From NCBI GenBank assembly GCA_029721435.1, contig CM056583.1, positions 46,901,120 through 46,965,119 of the forward strand: 64,000 bases of DNA, read 5' to 3'. The notes beneath the pieces were generated by a model, which did not search any database, was not told the DNA's origin, and saw only the letters and a program-made list of their open reading frames with translations. This document shows, in pieces, positions 1 to 12,100 of the stretch (position 1 is the stretch's first letter; each line of letters begins with the position of its first letter). This DNA comes from Gymnothorax reevesii (taxonomy: Eukaryota; Chordata; Actinopteri; Anguilliformes; Muraenidae). A program made the translations under genes and the position numbers.

Positions 1-28
1 AGTGAGAGAAAGAGGGGAGGGGGGAAGA

Positions 29-31
<3 letters not shown>

Positions 32-78
<47 letters not shown>
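32..78. repeat. (GA)n microsatellite
   Basis: An uninterrupted AG/GA dinucleotide tract of about 23 units, preceded by purine-rich sequence from position 1. It is intronic to HERC1. Confidence 0.95.
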
Positions 79-81
<3 letters not shown>

Positions 82-477
82 AGACAAATCTGCTGTATTT
101 CTAAGCTGTGAGCATATTTCTATTCCCATCTGAATGTAGGTCATTTTGTACATACATTGAGGGTTTCTTTGTGGCTTTGGATTATAGAGGCTTTGAGCAG
201 AGTGTTTGGAATGCCTACTTCTCCTCCATGTCGGAACTGACAACAATTGTTATGGGCAAAACAAATTGAGACAAATCTGACAATTCTGGCCTGAAAAAAT
301 AATACAGAATCTTAATGGTCTGAGATTGAGAACCTATTTTTTCACAAAAAGCCAGTCAGCCTGAACACGATCCCAAAAGAAGGGTCATTTTACCTAAAGC
401 TACTGTCCCACATCAGTTAAAAAAAGCACACAATTTGAATGCAAGAGGACTTTTTAAATTTCATATTTTTGAAACTA

Positions 478-2083
478 CAAAACCCAAAACTAGTGAAGTT
501 GGCATGTTGTGTAAATCGTAAATAAAAACAAAATACAATGATTTGCAAATCCTTTTCAACCTATATTCAATTGAATACACTGCAAAGACAAGTTACTTAA
601 TGTTCGAACAAGTAAACTTTGTAATTTTTTGCAAGTATTAGCTCATTTGGAATTTGATGCCAGCAACATGTTTCAAAAAAGCTGGCACAAGTGGCAAAAA
701 AGACAAGAGAGTTGAGCAATGCTCATAAAACACTTATTTGGAACATCCCACAGGTGAACGGGCTAATTGGGAACAGGTGGGTGCCATGATTGGGTATAAA
801 AGCAGCTTCCCTGAAATGCTCAGTCATTCACAAACAAGGATGGGGAGAGGGTCACCACTTAGTGAACAAATGCGTGAGCTGATTGTCGAACGGTTTAAAA
901 ACAACATTCCTCAATGAGCTATTGCAAGAAATTTAGGGATTTCATCATCTACGGTCCGTAATATCGTCAAAAGGTTCAGAGAATCTGGAGAAATCACTGC
1001 ACGTAAGTGACAAGGCCGAAAACCAACATTGAATGCCCGTGACCTTCGATCCCTCAGGCGGTACTGCATCAAAAACCGACATCGGTGTGTAAAGGACATC
1101 ACCACATGGGCTCAGGAACACTTCAGAAAACCACTGTCAGTAACTACAGTTCGTCGCTACATCTGCAAGTGCAAATTAAAACTCTACAATGCAAAGAGAA
1201 AGCCATTTATCAACAGCACGCAGAAACGCCGCCGGCTTCGCTGGGCCCAAGCTCATCTAAGATGGACTGATGCAAAGTGGAAAAGTGTTCTGTGGTCTGA
1301 CAAGTCCACATTTCAAATTGTTTTTGGAAACTGTGGATGTCGTGTCCTCCGGACCAAAGAGGAAAAGAACCATCCGGACAGTTATAGGCGCAAAGTTCAA
1401 AAGCCAGCATCTGTGATGGTATGGGGGTGTATTAGTGCCCAAGGCATGGGCAACTTACACATATGTGACGGCACCATTAATGCTGAAAGGTACATACAGG
1501 TTTTGGAGCAACATATGTTGCCATCCAAGCAACGTCTTTTTCAAGGATGCCCCTGCTTATTTCAGCAAGGCAATACCAAGCCACATTCTGCACGTGTTAC
1601 AACAGCATGGCTCCGTAGTAAAAGAGTGCGGGTACTAGACTGGCCTGCCTGTAGTCCAGACCTGTCTCTCATTGAAAATGTGTGGCGCATTATGAAGCGT
1701 AAAATACGACAACGGAGACCCCAGACTGTTGAACAACTTAAGCTGTACATCAAGCAAGAATGGGAAAGAGTTCCACCTGAAAAGCTTCAAAAAATGGTCT
1801 CCTCCGTTCCCAGACGTTTACTGAGTGTCATTAAAAGGAAAGGCGATGTAACACAGGGGTAAAAAGGCCCCTGTGCCAACTTTTTTGCAATGTGTTGCTG
1901 CCTTTAAATTCTAAGTTAATTATTATTTGCAAAAAAAAAATAAAGTTTCTCAGTTTGAACATTAAACTTCTTGTCTTTGCAGTGTAGTCAATTGAATACA
2001 AGTTGAAAAGTATTTGCAAATCATTGAATTCTGTTGTTATCTACGATTTACACAACGTGCCAACTTCACTAGTATTGGGTTTT
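478..2083 (+). mobile_element. Tc1-like DNA transposon, long-TIR type, decayed
   Basis: It has terminal inverted repeats of about 210 bp: left ~478-690, right ~1868-2083. Both carry the motif ACTAGTGAAGTTGGCA next to the end. The interior is a single transposase frame. It is 1.6 kb, typical for Tc1/mariner. A TA target duplication is not clear on the right side, so the exact ends may be off by a few bases. It lies in the intron after HERC1 exon w42. Confidence 0.9.
840..1862 (+). pseudogene. Tc1-like transposase, inactivated (DD34E family)
   Basis: The full-length frame is 341 codons including the stop, the usual Tc1 length. An N-terminal helix-turn-helix region is followed by the DDE domain. 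There are two in-frame TGA stops at 915-917 and 1008-1010. Both would be explained by CGA to TGA decay. The first catalytic Asp (residue 154, in WSDK) and the Glu (residue 279, in LIENVW) are present. The second Asp is replaced by Gly (residue 244, in QQGN), with the canonical 34-residue spacing to the Glu kept. From 1029 the frame is open for 277 codons. The element should not be able to transpose by itself. Confidence 0.92.
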
Positions 2084-2239
2084 GAAAATCAACCAAAGTA
2101 AGTATCAACCAAAGTTAAAAACTGGACTTAGGTTGATACTGACTATTTGGTGGTTGTTGAGCACTTCCATTGTTTAAAAAAACAAAAAAAAAACATTAAT
2201 CCATATTCCTAGCCTTGAAGGGATACTTGGGTTTCTTCA

Positions 2240-2570
2240 ACGACATTTCTAACAAAGTTGGGACACCGTGTACAATGTAAGGAAAAATAGACACGGCCAT
2301 TTGTCAGTCATTTAAACCTGGCCTATGATTAATTGAAAATAGTACAAAGACAACATGCAAATGTTGAAACTAAGACATTTTGCTGTTTTTTGAAAAATAT
2401 GAGCTCATTTTAAATTTGATGCCAGCAATGGGCTACAGAAAAAGTTGAGACGGGGTTTACTGAGCACTGGCGAAGTTGTTGGGTATTTCATCATCTACGC
2501 CACATGTCCTCATTCATACATTCAGAGAATCCAAAGAAGTCGCTGTACACAAAGTTGTAGCCAATAAAAA
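2240..2570 (+). mobile_element. Tc1-like remnant (5' part)
   Basis: It shows diverged TIR-like sequence (AAAGTTGGGACACCGTGTA), a second AAAAGTTGAGACGGGG motif and a short piece resembling the transposase 5' region (TTTCATCATCTACG). No open frame remains. The ends are uncertain. Confidence 0.5.
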
Positions 2571-2947
2571 TTCAGGGATTTAATCACTATAGCTGAAACA
2601 AAAGGCACAAGGGCCCCCCGAGGACCAGGGCTGAGAACCAAAGTGGACACTTCTCGGCTACAAATGAATATGTGCCATTTATGAATTCTGAGAAAATTAT
2701 TTTGGTCTAAAACTCTAGAGGAGATTTAGTGTCCCATTGAGGGCTCAGAGTTAATCTAACCATCTGTTCCTCCAGCCTGAATTTTCACAGTTATCCAATT
2801 CTAAAAAAAAAAAAAAAAAACTATTTAACCAAGTTGGCCACTAATTCCTGAAAGATGCACAGTTTCTGGACTAGATGTCCAAACAACATCCCACTTGATT
2901 CATCCAGCCTTCAAGCAGAACTGCCATGCAGCCATTTGATGCCGTAC

Positions 2948-3156
2948 CTCAACCATCCACAGGGTGTCCCTTTCAGAAGTGATGAACTCCGGGGTGAGAA
3001 CCTCTTCATAAGACTCCTCGTGGTAGGGGTCATCCATGTACCCCAGCTCTGACTCCTCCTCCGCCGCAAAGGGGTGCGTCTCTGCCTGCTCCGCCCAATC
3101 GGACACCCCGGGATCCTGTCTGTAGATTGATGGGATGGGATTTGGCGAGGGAGAGT
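2948..3156 (-). CDS. herc1: HERC1 exon w42: acidic segment
   Basis: It is 209 bp, phase 1 to 0. It encodes [34 protein letters not shown] and ERDTLWMVE. The acceptor is TTTCAG after a long pyrimidine tract and the donor is GTACGG. This is the last exon I recognise. The downstream exons (WD40, second RLD, HECT) are outside the window. Confidence 0.93.
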
Positions 3157-6100
3157 CTGAAAGATAGATTGAGAGAGGTGTTTTAACCAAACAGACACGA
3201 TTTGTTGTACAATGCAACTGCACCACAGTAAATACTATGTGATTTATGATTTCTCCCAGGGTTTCCAAATTAGCTATATAAAGACCAAGAAGATGTCTAG
3301 TACTGGATTCATCAGTTCCGCTGAACCATTCATTTCACAATATTCAGACAAACAGATCAACAATACAAACATTTTACTAAAAAGTATTAGTACTAGATTA
3401 TTATTTTTTATCAGTAAACAGCTTACTTCATGCTTAATGCTTTAATGGCCTTAAACAAGAGGAAGAGGACCAATAAGTGACATCATTGGAATTCTAGAGG
3501 AAACTAGATTCACACTTCCATACTACAAACAGAGGGAAATGAAAGGAGCAGATGCACAGACCACTGGCCAGTTCTTGCGCAGGGTGAAGCTCTATGAAGC
3601 TGATGGCCCTGCTCTCGTGCCTCCTGAGCTCTGTGAAGCAGTGAGGTCGAGTGTCTCACCTGCTCGCCGGAAGGAATTCCTGTGACCTGCGCTGGTGCGC
3701 TGCCGCCGGGCCGGAGGGGGCCTGTTCCTGGTCAGGTGCACGTCCAGGAAGTTCTCCCTCTCCACCAGGTCAAGACCCGCCAACATGCTGCCATGACAAC
3801 CCCAACAGGCAATCATATACAGTTCAGTGGCAGGCAGATGGCCATGGGTGAAAAGTTTTGTGGCGTGAGTGTCTGCCAGTCTGTCTGTGTGTGTGTGTGT
3901 GTGTGTGTTGGTCCGTTGCCTTTTGTGTTTCTCCATCTATCTACGCATGAATGAGTGTGTGTTGGTATGCATGCGCATGAGCGTACTTTTTTGACTGTGT
4001 GAGTATGCAACACTTTGTGCAAACGTGGTTGTGCATGCAGGTCAGTTGGCAAAAATGTGCATGGTAGTGTATACAGTGAGAACTATAATTCATTGGACAA
4101 AGGCACATTAGGTTATAATGACAATGAGATTGAAGTACAGACTGTCAGCTTTGTCATATGAACAGTTTTGTGCTGACATGACAGCAAATTTTGTCCAAAT
4201 AGACCCCATTTTCAGGTGTATCAAATAATATTTGACCGTTTAACATCATGCAAAATAATGTAATAATTTTTAATAATATTTCATTGCATATCCTTTGCAT
4301 GCACTGGCAGCTTGAAGTCTGACGCACTGATATCAGGAGGCGTTGGGCATCTTCCCTGGTGATGCTCTCTCAGGCCTGTCAGTGGAAATCTTGAGTTCCT
4401 GCTTGTTTCAGGGACTTTTTGCCTTCGATCTTCCTCTCCGGCAAGTAAAATGCCCCAAAATGTTATAATGGATTCAAATCTGGTGATCAATTTGGTCAAC
4501 AGAACCAAAATGACAAAAAATCTCTCACTGTCCAATGAATTACAGAGTGAACTGTAGGTGCCAAATAGCATGAGTGCAATGTGTAAGGTAGTTCACGAGT
4601 GTCAGCATGCAGGCGCATGACGATGCAGCATGTGTGAGGTTTTGAGTGTCAGTATGCGAGCGTGCAAGTAGGTATAAGGCAGGGCGTGGCAGACGACATG
4701 TATGCTAGTGTATCTGAGGTTGGACATTTGTGTCAGTATGCAAGCATGTGCGGTTGCGTATATCAGGCTGTGTGTGAGGGCCGCACCTCTCGCTGGGTTC
4801 ACTGCTCTCCTGCAGAGAGAGAGGTGCGGGGGACTCTGGGCACTGTACAGTCTCCGGGCCCTCAGGGGACGGGCTCTCAACGATGCCCACCATTGAGGGA
4901 CCCTCCTCCACATGCTGCTCCTCCATCAATGGGTGCTCTAGCATCCAGCTGGCCAGCAGCTCGATGGTGCGGGAGCCCACATCCCCCGTCACCCCTGAGG
5001 GACACACAAAGGTCCACATCAGGCCACACAATCCCAAATAAAGACCCTACATCCCTGCCCCCGAAATCACAGCCCTCTGGAGACGAGCACTGCTGGATTC
5101 CCGACCACACTTTGCCTGGGTGTCAGGTGCTAAACCACTCTGATCAACCAGTGTTGCTGTTCAGTCAATCATTGGGCCAAAAAGGTAGAGCCAGATTTGA
5201 TTCCAAGGCCAGATTTCAGGGTTGCAGCTTTATGAACCTAAATGTTAATACAAACCTGAGGGGTGGTATGGTGGTATCACCATGATAAATACTGCCCAGA
5301 AGAAACCATTATTAAGTTACAAGGTAATGTAAGAAAGTCAGTATGAGTTCTAATCTTCAGCGGCACTTCATTATAATGAGCCAGCAGATTCATGACCAGC
5401 TTAAAAGTAACAAACAGTTCTAAATTATTCTAATATTATCTCATGATCTGTTAACATACTTTTGCACAGCTATAACAGGGGGCATTCAATACAAAAAAAA
5501 TTCTTTAAATGGTAAAATACATGTGATTGAGAAGACCACTAAATAAAAGCTGATCATTTCTACTGTCATTTCAAATTCATATTTTGATTTTAAATCAAAA
5601 CACCTTAAAAACATGGGAAAAATTACACATTCCATTCCGCTGTTAACCAATTTTAGAAGGGCAGTCTGCATCGTAACGCAAATTCAGCAGAAGTTCTCGA
5701 GAGAGCGTTACATCCACTGACCCATTCCAAGGGTATACTGAGGTAATAATACACTAAAATAAAAATTAAAGTACTACATTTGAAAAAAGAAAGAAAGGAA
5801 AATAAAACAATCCAAAAGAGGCTACAGGACCAATGACCACTGAGTGTATTTGTTTCAGACTTTCAATGATTGACAAAATAAGTATTCTCTCATTAAACAG
5901 GCATAGCCTGAAGAAATCATGTTTGCAAGCACTTTTTAATTAAATCTGAGAATAAATATTGATCAGTTTCTGAACTGATTACACCTTGTTTAAAAAGATG
6001 TGGTCAGTTTAACAGTCTTGTTTACCATCCTTCGTCTGATAATTGTATTGCATTTGTTTGCTGTACTTAAATTTCACCAAGAGTCCTTACATTAGGACCA

Positions 6101-9100
6101 TTTCAGTTATGAAGCCGTCAACTAGTGACATTTCAAACTCAGGTTCTTTCAACTACTCCGTGGCAGGCACTCAGATGGTGGTGCAGCCTTTGCAGCTACA
6201 GCCCCGATTCCAAAAAAGATGTAGCATGAAATGTAATTAAAAAATAGAATGCAATGGTTCACAAATCATTATGACTGTATTTAATTGAAAATACAGTAGT
6301 ACTAAAACAACTTATCAGATGTTGAAACTGGAATGAAACTTTTTTTGAAAAAGATCTGCTCGTTTGAATTTGATGCCAGCAACACTTTTAAAAAAAGTTG
6401 AGACGGGGGCGACAAAACATTGGAAAGGTTGTGTGATACAATAAAAATCCTCCTGGTGGAACATGTCACAGCCAATTAGGTTAATTAGAAACAGGTCAGT
6501 AACATGATTGGGTATAAAAAGAACCTCCCAGAGAGGCTGAATTCTGCATAAGTAAAGATGGCGAGAGCTTCACCAGTCTGTAAAAGACTGCATGGGCAAA
6601 TAGTTAAACAATTTCTGAGTAACGTTTCTCAGTGTAAGATTGCAAAGAATTCGGGGATTTCATCATCTATATTATATAACATTATTATAAAAAAAAACAA
6701 GATAACATATCATAATCTATGTTACATAACACGATCATTAAAACATTCAGGGAATTTAAAGAAATCTCAGCACACAAGAAACAAGGCCGAAAACCTATAG
6801 TGAATGACCATGATCTCCAGGCCCTCAGGCGGCACAGCACTAAAAACAGACAGGACTCAGCAATGGAAATCATGACATGAGCGCAGGAGAACTTCTGAAA
6901 ACTATTGTCAGTGAACAAAGTTTGTTGCTGCATCCATAAATGCAAGCAAAAACACAACCATGTAAATATAAACCAAATACAAATCAGATTCAGAAACGCT
7001 GCTCCTTTCTCTGGGCCTAAACTCATTTAAGGCGGGTTGAGGTGGAAAATTGTGGAAACGTGGAAACGTGGAAAAAGTGGAAAAAGTGGAAAAAAAGTGG
7101 AAAATTGTCCTGTGGTATGACGAATCAAAATGTGCAAATGTGGAAATCATGTACACCGCATCCTCAGGGCTACACAGGGGGATGGACTATCAGCCTGGAT
7201 ATCAGCATGCAGTTCAAAAGCCAGCATCCGTGATAGTATGGGGGTGCATTAGAGCTCATGGCAAAGGTAACTGGCAGACCTATGAACACACAAGTTCTGC
7301 TAGATACACACAGGTTTAGGAGCAAGACATACTGCTATCCAGATGTCTTTCTCAGGGAAGAGCTTGCTTATTTCAGCACGAAAACGCTATGCAACACACG
7401 CTGCACATATTAAGAAAACATAGTAGCTCCGTAGTAAAAGAGTCTGAGCGCTAAACTGGCCAGCCTGCAGTCCAGATCTGAAACCAAATGAAAATTTTAT
7501 CTGAATCATGAAAGGAAAACTATGACAAAGGAGGCTGCAAAGTTTTGAGCAGCTGAAATCCAATTTGCTTTCAAAACAAGAGCACTTGTCTCCTCAGTTC
7601 CCGAACACTTTAGAATGTTGTTGAAAGAAGAGATGATGCAACACCGTCATAATCATGCCCCTGTTCCAACTTTTTTGAAATGTGTTCCTGCAAAATGAGC
7701 AGATATTTTCAAAAATAAAAAAATGTCTAAGTTTTGACAAATGGTATGTTGTATTTGTACTATTTTCCATTAATCTATAGTTTAAAAAATGATTTGCAAG
7801 TCATTAAAGTGTGTTAATTCACATTTTACACAGCATCCCAACTTCTTTGGGAATGGGGTTGCATAATAATATGGGGCACATTTCAGACTGATTGCACAAA
7901 TGCAAATAATGAAGTGAGCTGGCTGTCGTGTCCAAATATTTAAAAAAATGGCAATTTTGTAAGGCAAAAGAGATACATCACTATAAAATAAAATACAATT
8001 AATTTTAGGCTGAATAAACAAAGACATACTGACTAAATCTAGAAAGACCTTAAGGAGAATAATGTAAATTAACGGGAGTTTGTCGACACAAAGGACAGCG
8101 ACACTACAGGTTCTGGTGCACTGAACGGAGACAAAAGCACATGGAACAATGCATATGCAAGCCTTAATAAAAGATAAAAAAAAAACACCTAACGTCTCTT
8201 AAATGCATGCCTCAGTGTTTTCCTTCTTTTTAAGGGGGGGGGTAGTGGTGTTTGCTTGGAAAGGTGAAGAGTGGTTGGGTCTCTTATTTATAGGTCAATA
8301 CTCGCAACTTTTGCAACTTTCTAGCACACTCCAAAGAATTTAAATCAGAGATCATTCCAAACGTTTAACTATACCTTTTTCGTCCCGCAGGTTTTAATAC
8401 ATTTATTACGGCTATTTCACAGGCATTCTTTGAAATTAGCAGACGTGATGTTAGCCATTATGTCTTAAATGACCGTAAGAACAGGATCCAATTTTACAGA
8501 GTACCTGCTGCCTCCATGGCTTTGTAGATATGTCTTGCCGAGAAGCCCATTTCTAGCAACCGTACGGGCACAAACATTTGAGGTCGTTCTGGAATTATAG
8601 GGGAAAAAGCAACACTTAATAGAGACAAGGCACCATCTATAACTGACCTTTCTGAAGGAAAAGACCTATTGAAATACTGTACTGAGTGTATTGCTAAAAT
8701 ATTAAAAAAAATTAAGTCGCAGCTGGATTACAGGAGGCGAAAATGGAAAGGAATAGTGTCATTGGAAAATATGCTAACACATATAAATGAGTTGGCTTAG
8801 TTCACTTCACAGCAGTAAAAGCTTTCTCTCAAAGCTACAGGAACAAGAGGCAATAAGAAGCTTATCTATGATTACAAAGTCTATTCGCAGGGCAGAAAGA
8901 GATCTGCAACAATGTGACCAACTTAACAAGTATCAAGCATGAAATATTAAACAATTATCAAAATGATAGTCATCGATCAAAAGCCAGTGTGCTGAAGAAG
9001 TTTTTTTTTTTTTTTTAGATTCAAGGTGCCACAGAAGTGTGTGAGTGACGAACAGGACAACATGCATTTGTCCACACCAAACGCACGGTGCAGTTAACAA

Positions 9101-12100
9101 GCACTTGGGTGCCAGACGGTGAATATCAGCTGTAAGCAGCCGATGCCGACCAGGCAAACAAACACATGCAGGGAGCCGTTAACATTCTGTGCCGCAGCGA
9201 AACAGCCTCCACAGAGCCCTGACAAAGAGGTCCCATCCTTCCACCCCTCCACTCATATCTGCATTAAAATGCGCTCTGGTTTGTTTGGTTGGTCGCCGCC
9301 CGAGGTCTTACCCGCGCGAATCCGGGCCCGGCTGCAGGCCTCCAGGAAGGCAGGCTGGGGCTCGGTGAAGGCCTCACAGACGGAAGCAGAGCAGGGGGCC
9401 GTGCCTGCCGCAGCAAAGCCTGGGTGCAACATGGGGTTATTTATCAGGCCGGCCAGCGTGGGGAACCGTGCTAAGACCATCCGCCTAAAAGAAGCCAAGA
9501 CACACAGAGGGGTGGACTGCCATCCAGCACAAAGAGCCACTCCTCTCAGACAGAAGCCAGGGACTGAGAGCACTCGAGAATGAGGGGGAGGGAGGCTCTT
9601 CAGCCAGAGACACCGTGAGGTACTCTGCTGTATGTGGGTCTGTCTACATTTCTTTGGAAAGCGTGGGCATCGCTGGTTAGCCAGGGTTGCAGAGCCAAAC
9701 GCCAAGGCATTTAGTTTCCGTTGTCAAGGCTACATTCACTTACCTGTCCTTTGACTCTCAGCGGAGGAGCTAACAGGCCTGGATCTGAGGCACAAATACC
9801 CAGGGAGTCAGTGAAGCCCAACCTAAACCCCATCTCATAATCAACAGCTCGGCCAAATGAGTAACAAATTATCAAACCGCTGATAAGCATTGACATAAGC
9901 ACAAAACTCATTATATAATCAAATTATAGCACAGTGCCCTCTAAAAATGTTGTTCTTGTACCCCGTGATAATTTGTATCCATTGCCTTTGATATATAATG
10001 CCCTCCAAAATTATTGGCACTACAGGAAATGCACTGTAAATAGCATAAAAATAAACTAAGTAACTAGCTTATAACTATTTGTGTATTTCCCCAATCCCCA
10101 AATTTCGGACAAAATGGCTGCCGTCAGCCATATTGGCCATCCAAAATTGGCGAAAATCAGTCTTGAGCATTGTCAAATAAATGTCTTCGCCTGTGCAAAA
10201 TTAGAAAAAATTCCTGTAATGATTGTCGCTTCCAGAGCCCAGAACAGAAAATCTCTGCGGGCGCGGCAGCGGTGGCGGAACTAAATCGTCGTCGAGGAGA
10301 TACAATAAAATATGGAGATAAACTCATAGAGCACCATTACACTATACACTGCTGTCCTTGCCTGAGGTGGCTGCAATAAGTACTCAACCAGGGTCTGAAA
10401 TAATTATTTAGCCTCATTTTGGAGAATTTGTTTATCTATCAAATAAGCATTTAATTTTGTTCAGCTGCATTAGAGCATTAAAAACTACGGCATTTTTGCA
10501 TCATAGCATTTTTATTTTATCTCCATCATGTTAACATTTATCTTTTTACAGAATTATTAGTGCATATCCAGTGGAGGGCGGCAATAGTTCTTCAGCACAC
10601 TACATTTACGCAAACTAAATACAGTGCCCTCCATTAATATTGACATCCTTGATGAATATTAAGAGGCTATGAAAAAAGCAGTTGCTCTTAATCCTCTCAC
10701 TTTTTAATTCAAAGTATAAACAAAAATCTTTTGATTGAAAGGAAACGATTGAAAAATTAAAAATAAATAAATAAATAAAAAAGTTTTTTTCCGCCCCCAA
10801 AAAACGTGTGTGCCACCATCATTGGCACTCCCAGAAAACCTTAGAACAAAATATCTTATTGAAGTGCATTTCCATGCATATTTCACTTTTTTACTTCACT
10901 ATAAGGATTTGGAGAACTTATAAATGGTTTACCATGACCTCTGCTTCCCTAGGATGAGATGTGACCTACAGGGCAATCTCCCTCAGTGATGCATTAACAT
11001 GGAAAAGAGAAAGGAATAATGCAATAAAGCATGTGACAGAAAGTTGTAGAGCTTCATAAATGCGGGACTGGCTTAAAGAAATGGACAAAAACTTCAAAAT
11101 ACCCATGATTTGGACAATTGGGGAGAGAGATACAGAGTGTAAGACAAGGTTAAAATCTTCCAGGAAGATGGACTTGTGCGTTCTTTGAATGCCTGCACTA
11201 TGAGGATTATTATTAAAGCTATAAAGAGTATTCAAAGCATCACTGTTGGAGAAATTCAGTTGTTATCCCTGAGGGTAACAAAATCTCCAAAACTACAAAC
11301 AGACATCACAAACAACTACAAGATGTTTGGAGGAGTTACCAGGGAAAAAAAGGATCCTCAAAACAACAAGCATCCTTAGAAATTAAACCCATGCACCACA
11401 GTATACCTGTACTGAGAACTTCCAGTTGGACCAAGTTTGATGGACAGATGAGACCAAAATAACACCAGAGGTGATAAGAAAAAAAAATTGCCCCTCTGTA
11501 CGTAACCTCATCCTCGCAAGGAAGTATAATGGCAAATCTTCCATTTTGTTCTTCTAAATGTCCAGGACAACGTGCTAGGATTCATGGCAACTTAAATTCC
11601 ACCAAATACCAGCATCCCAGTCCCCTGACCAAAACCCAACAGAAAACCAGTGACACAAATTGAAGAGGAAAGTCTATAAAAAATAAACCTAGGATGAAGG
11701 ATCTGGAGAGATTCTTCATAGATGAATGTTCTCACATTCCTACCTATGTCTTCCACTCTTTTTCCATGCAGTAACTGGAGAGGACCGTGAGCAGTCATCT
11801 CAGCAAGGGAGGACCTCACAAATCATCAAATGAAGGAGATCCAATAATTGTTCCACGCATTGAGGGCTGACTGCTATAAACAGTCATGTCCAGATGTTAT
11901 ATATTGGACATAACTGTTTCTTGCAGTCAGCCCTCGAAATGCTCTTATTAATTTTTCTCAGTAACTGTAATTATTATTTTCTATCAATAACTGTACTTCT
12001 ATTAAAGGTTATTTTTTTTTTATATTTTTAATTTTATATCAAGAAGAAGCAATACTGGCATTAATGTATTACCCCTTTTGTTCACATTTAACAAGTCTGC

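Noticed and set aside
9119..9583. 154-codon plus-strand open frame
   Set aside because: It is a shadow of HERC1 exon w38 on the other strand, with no conserved motif.
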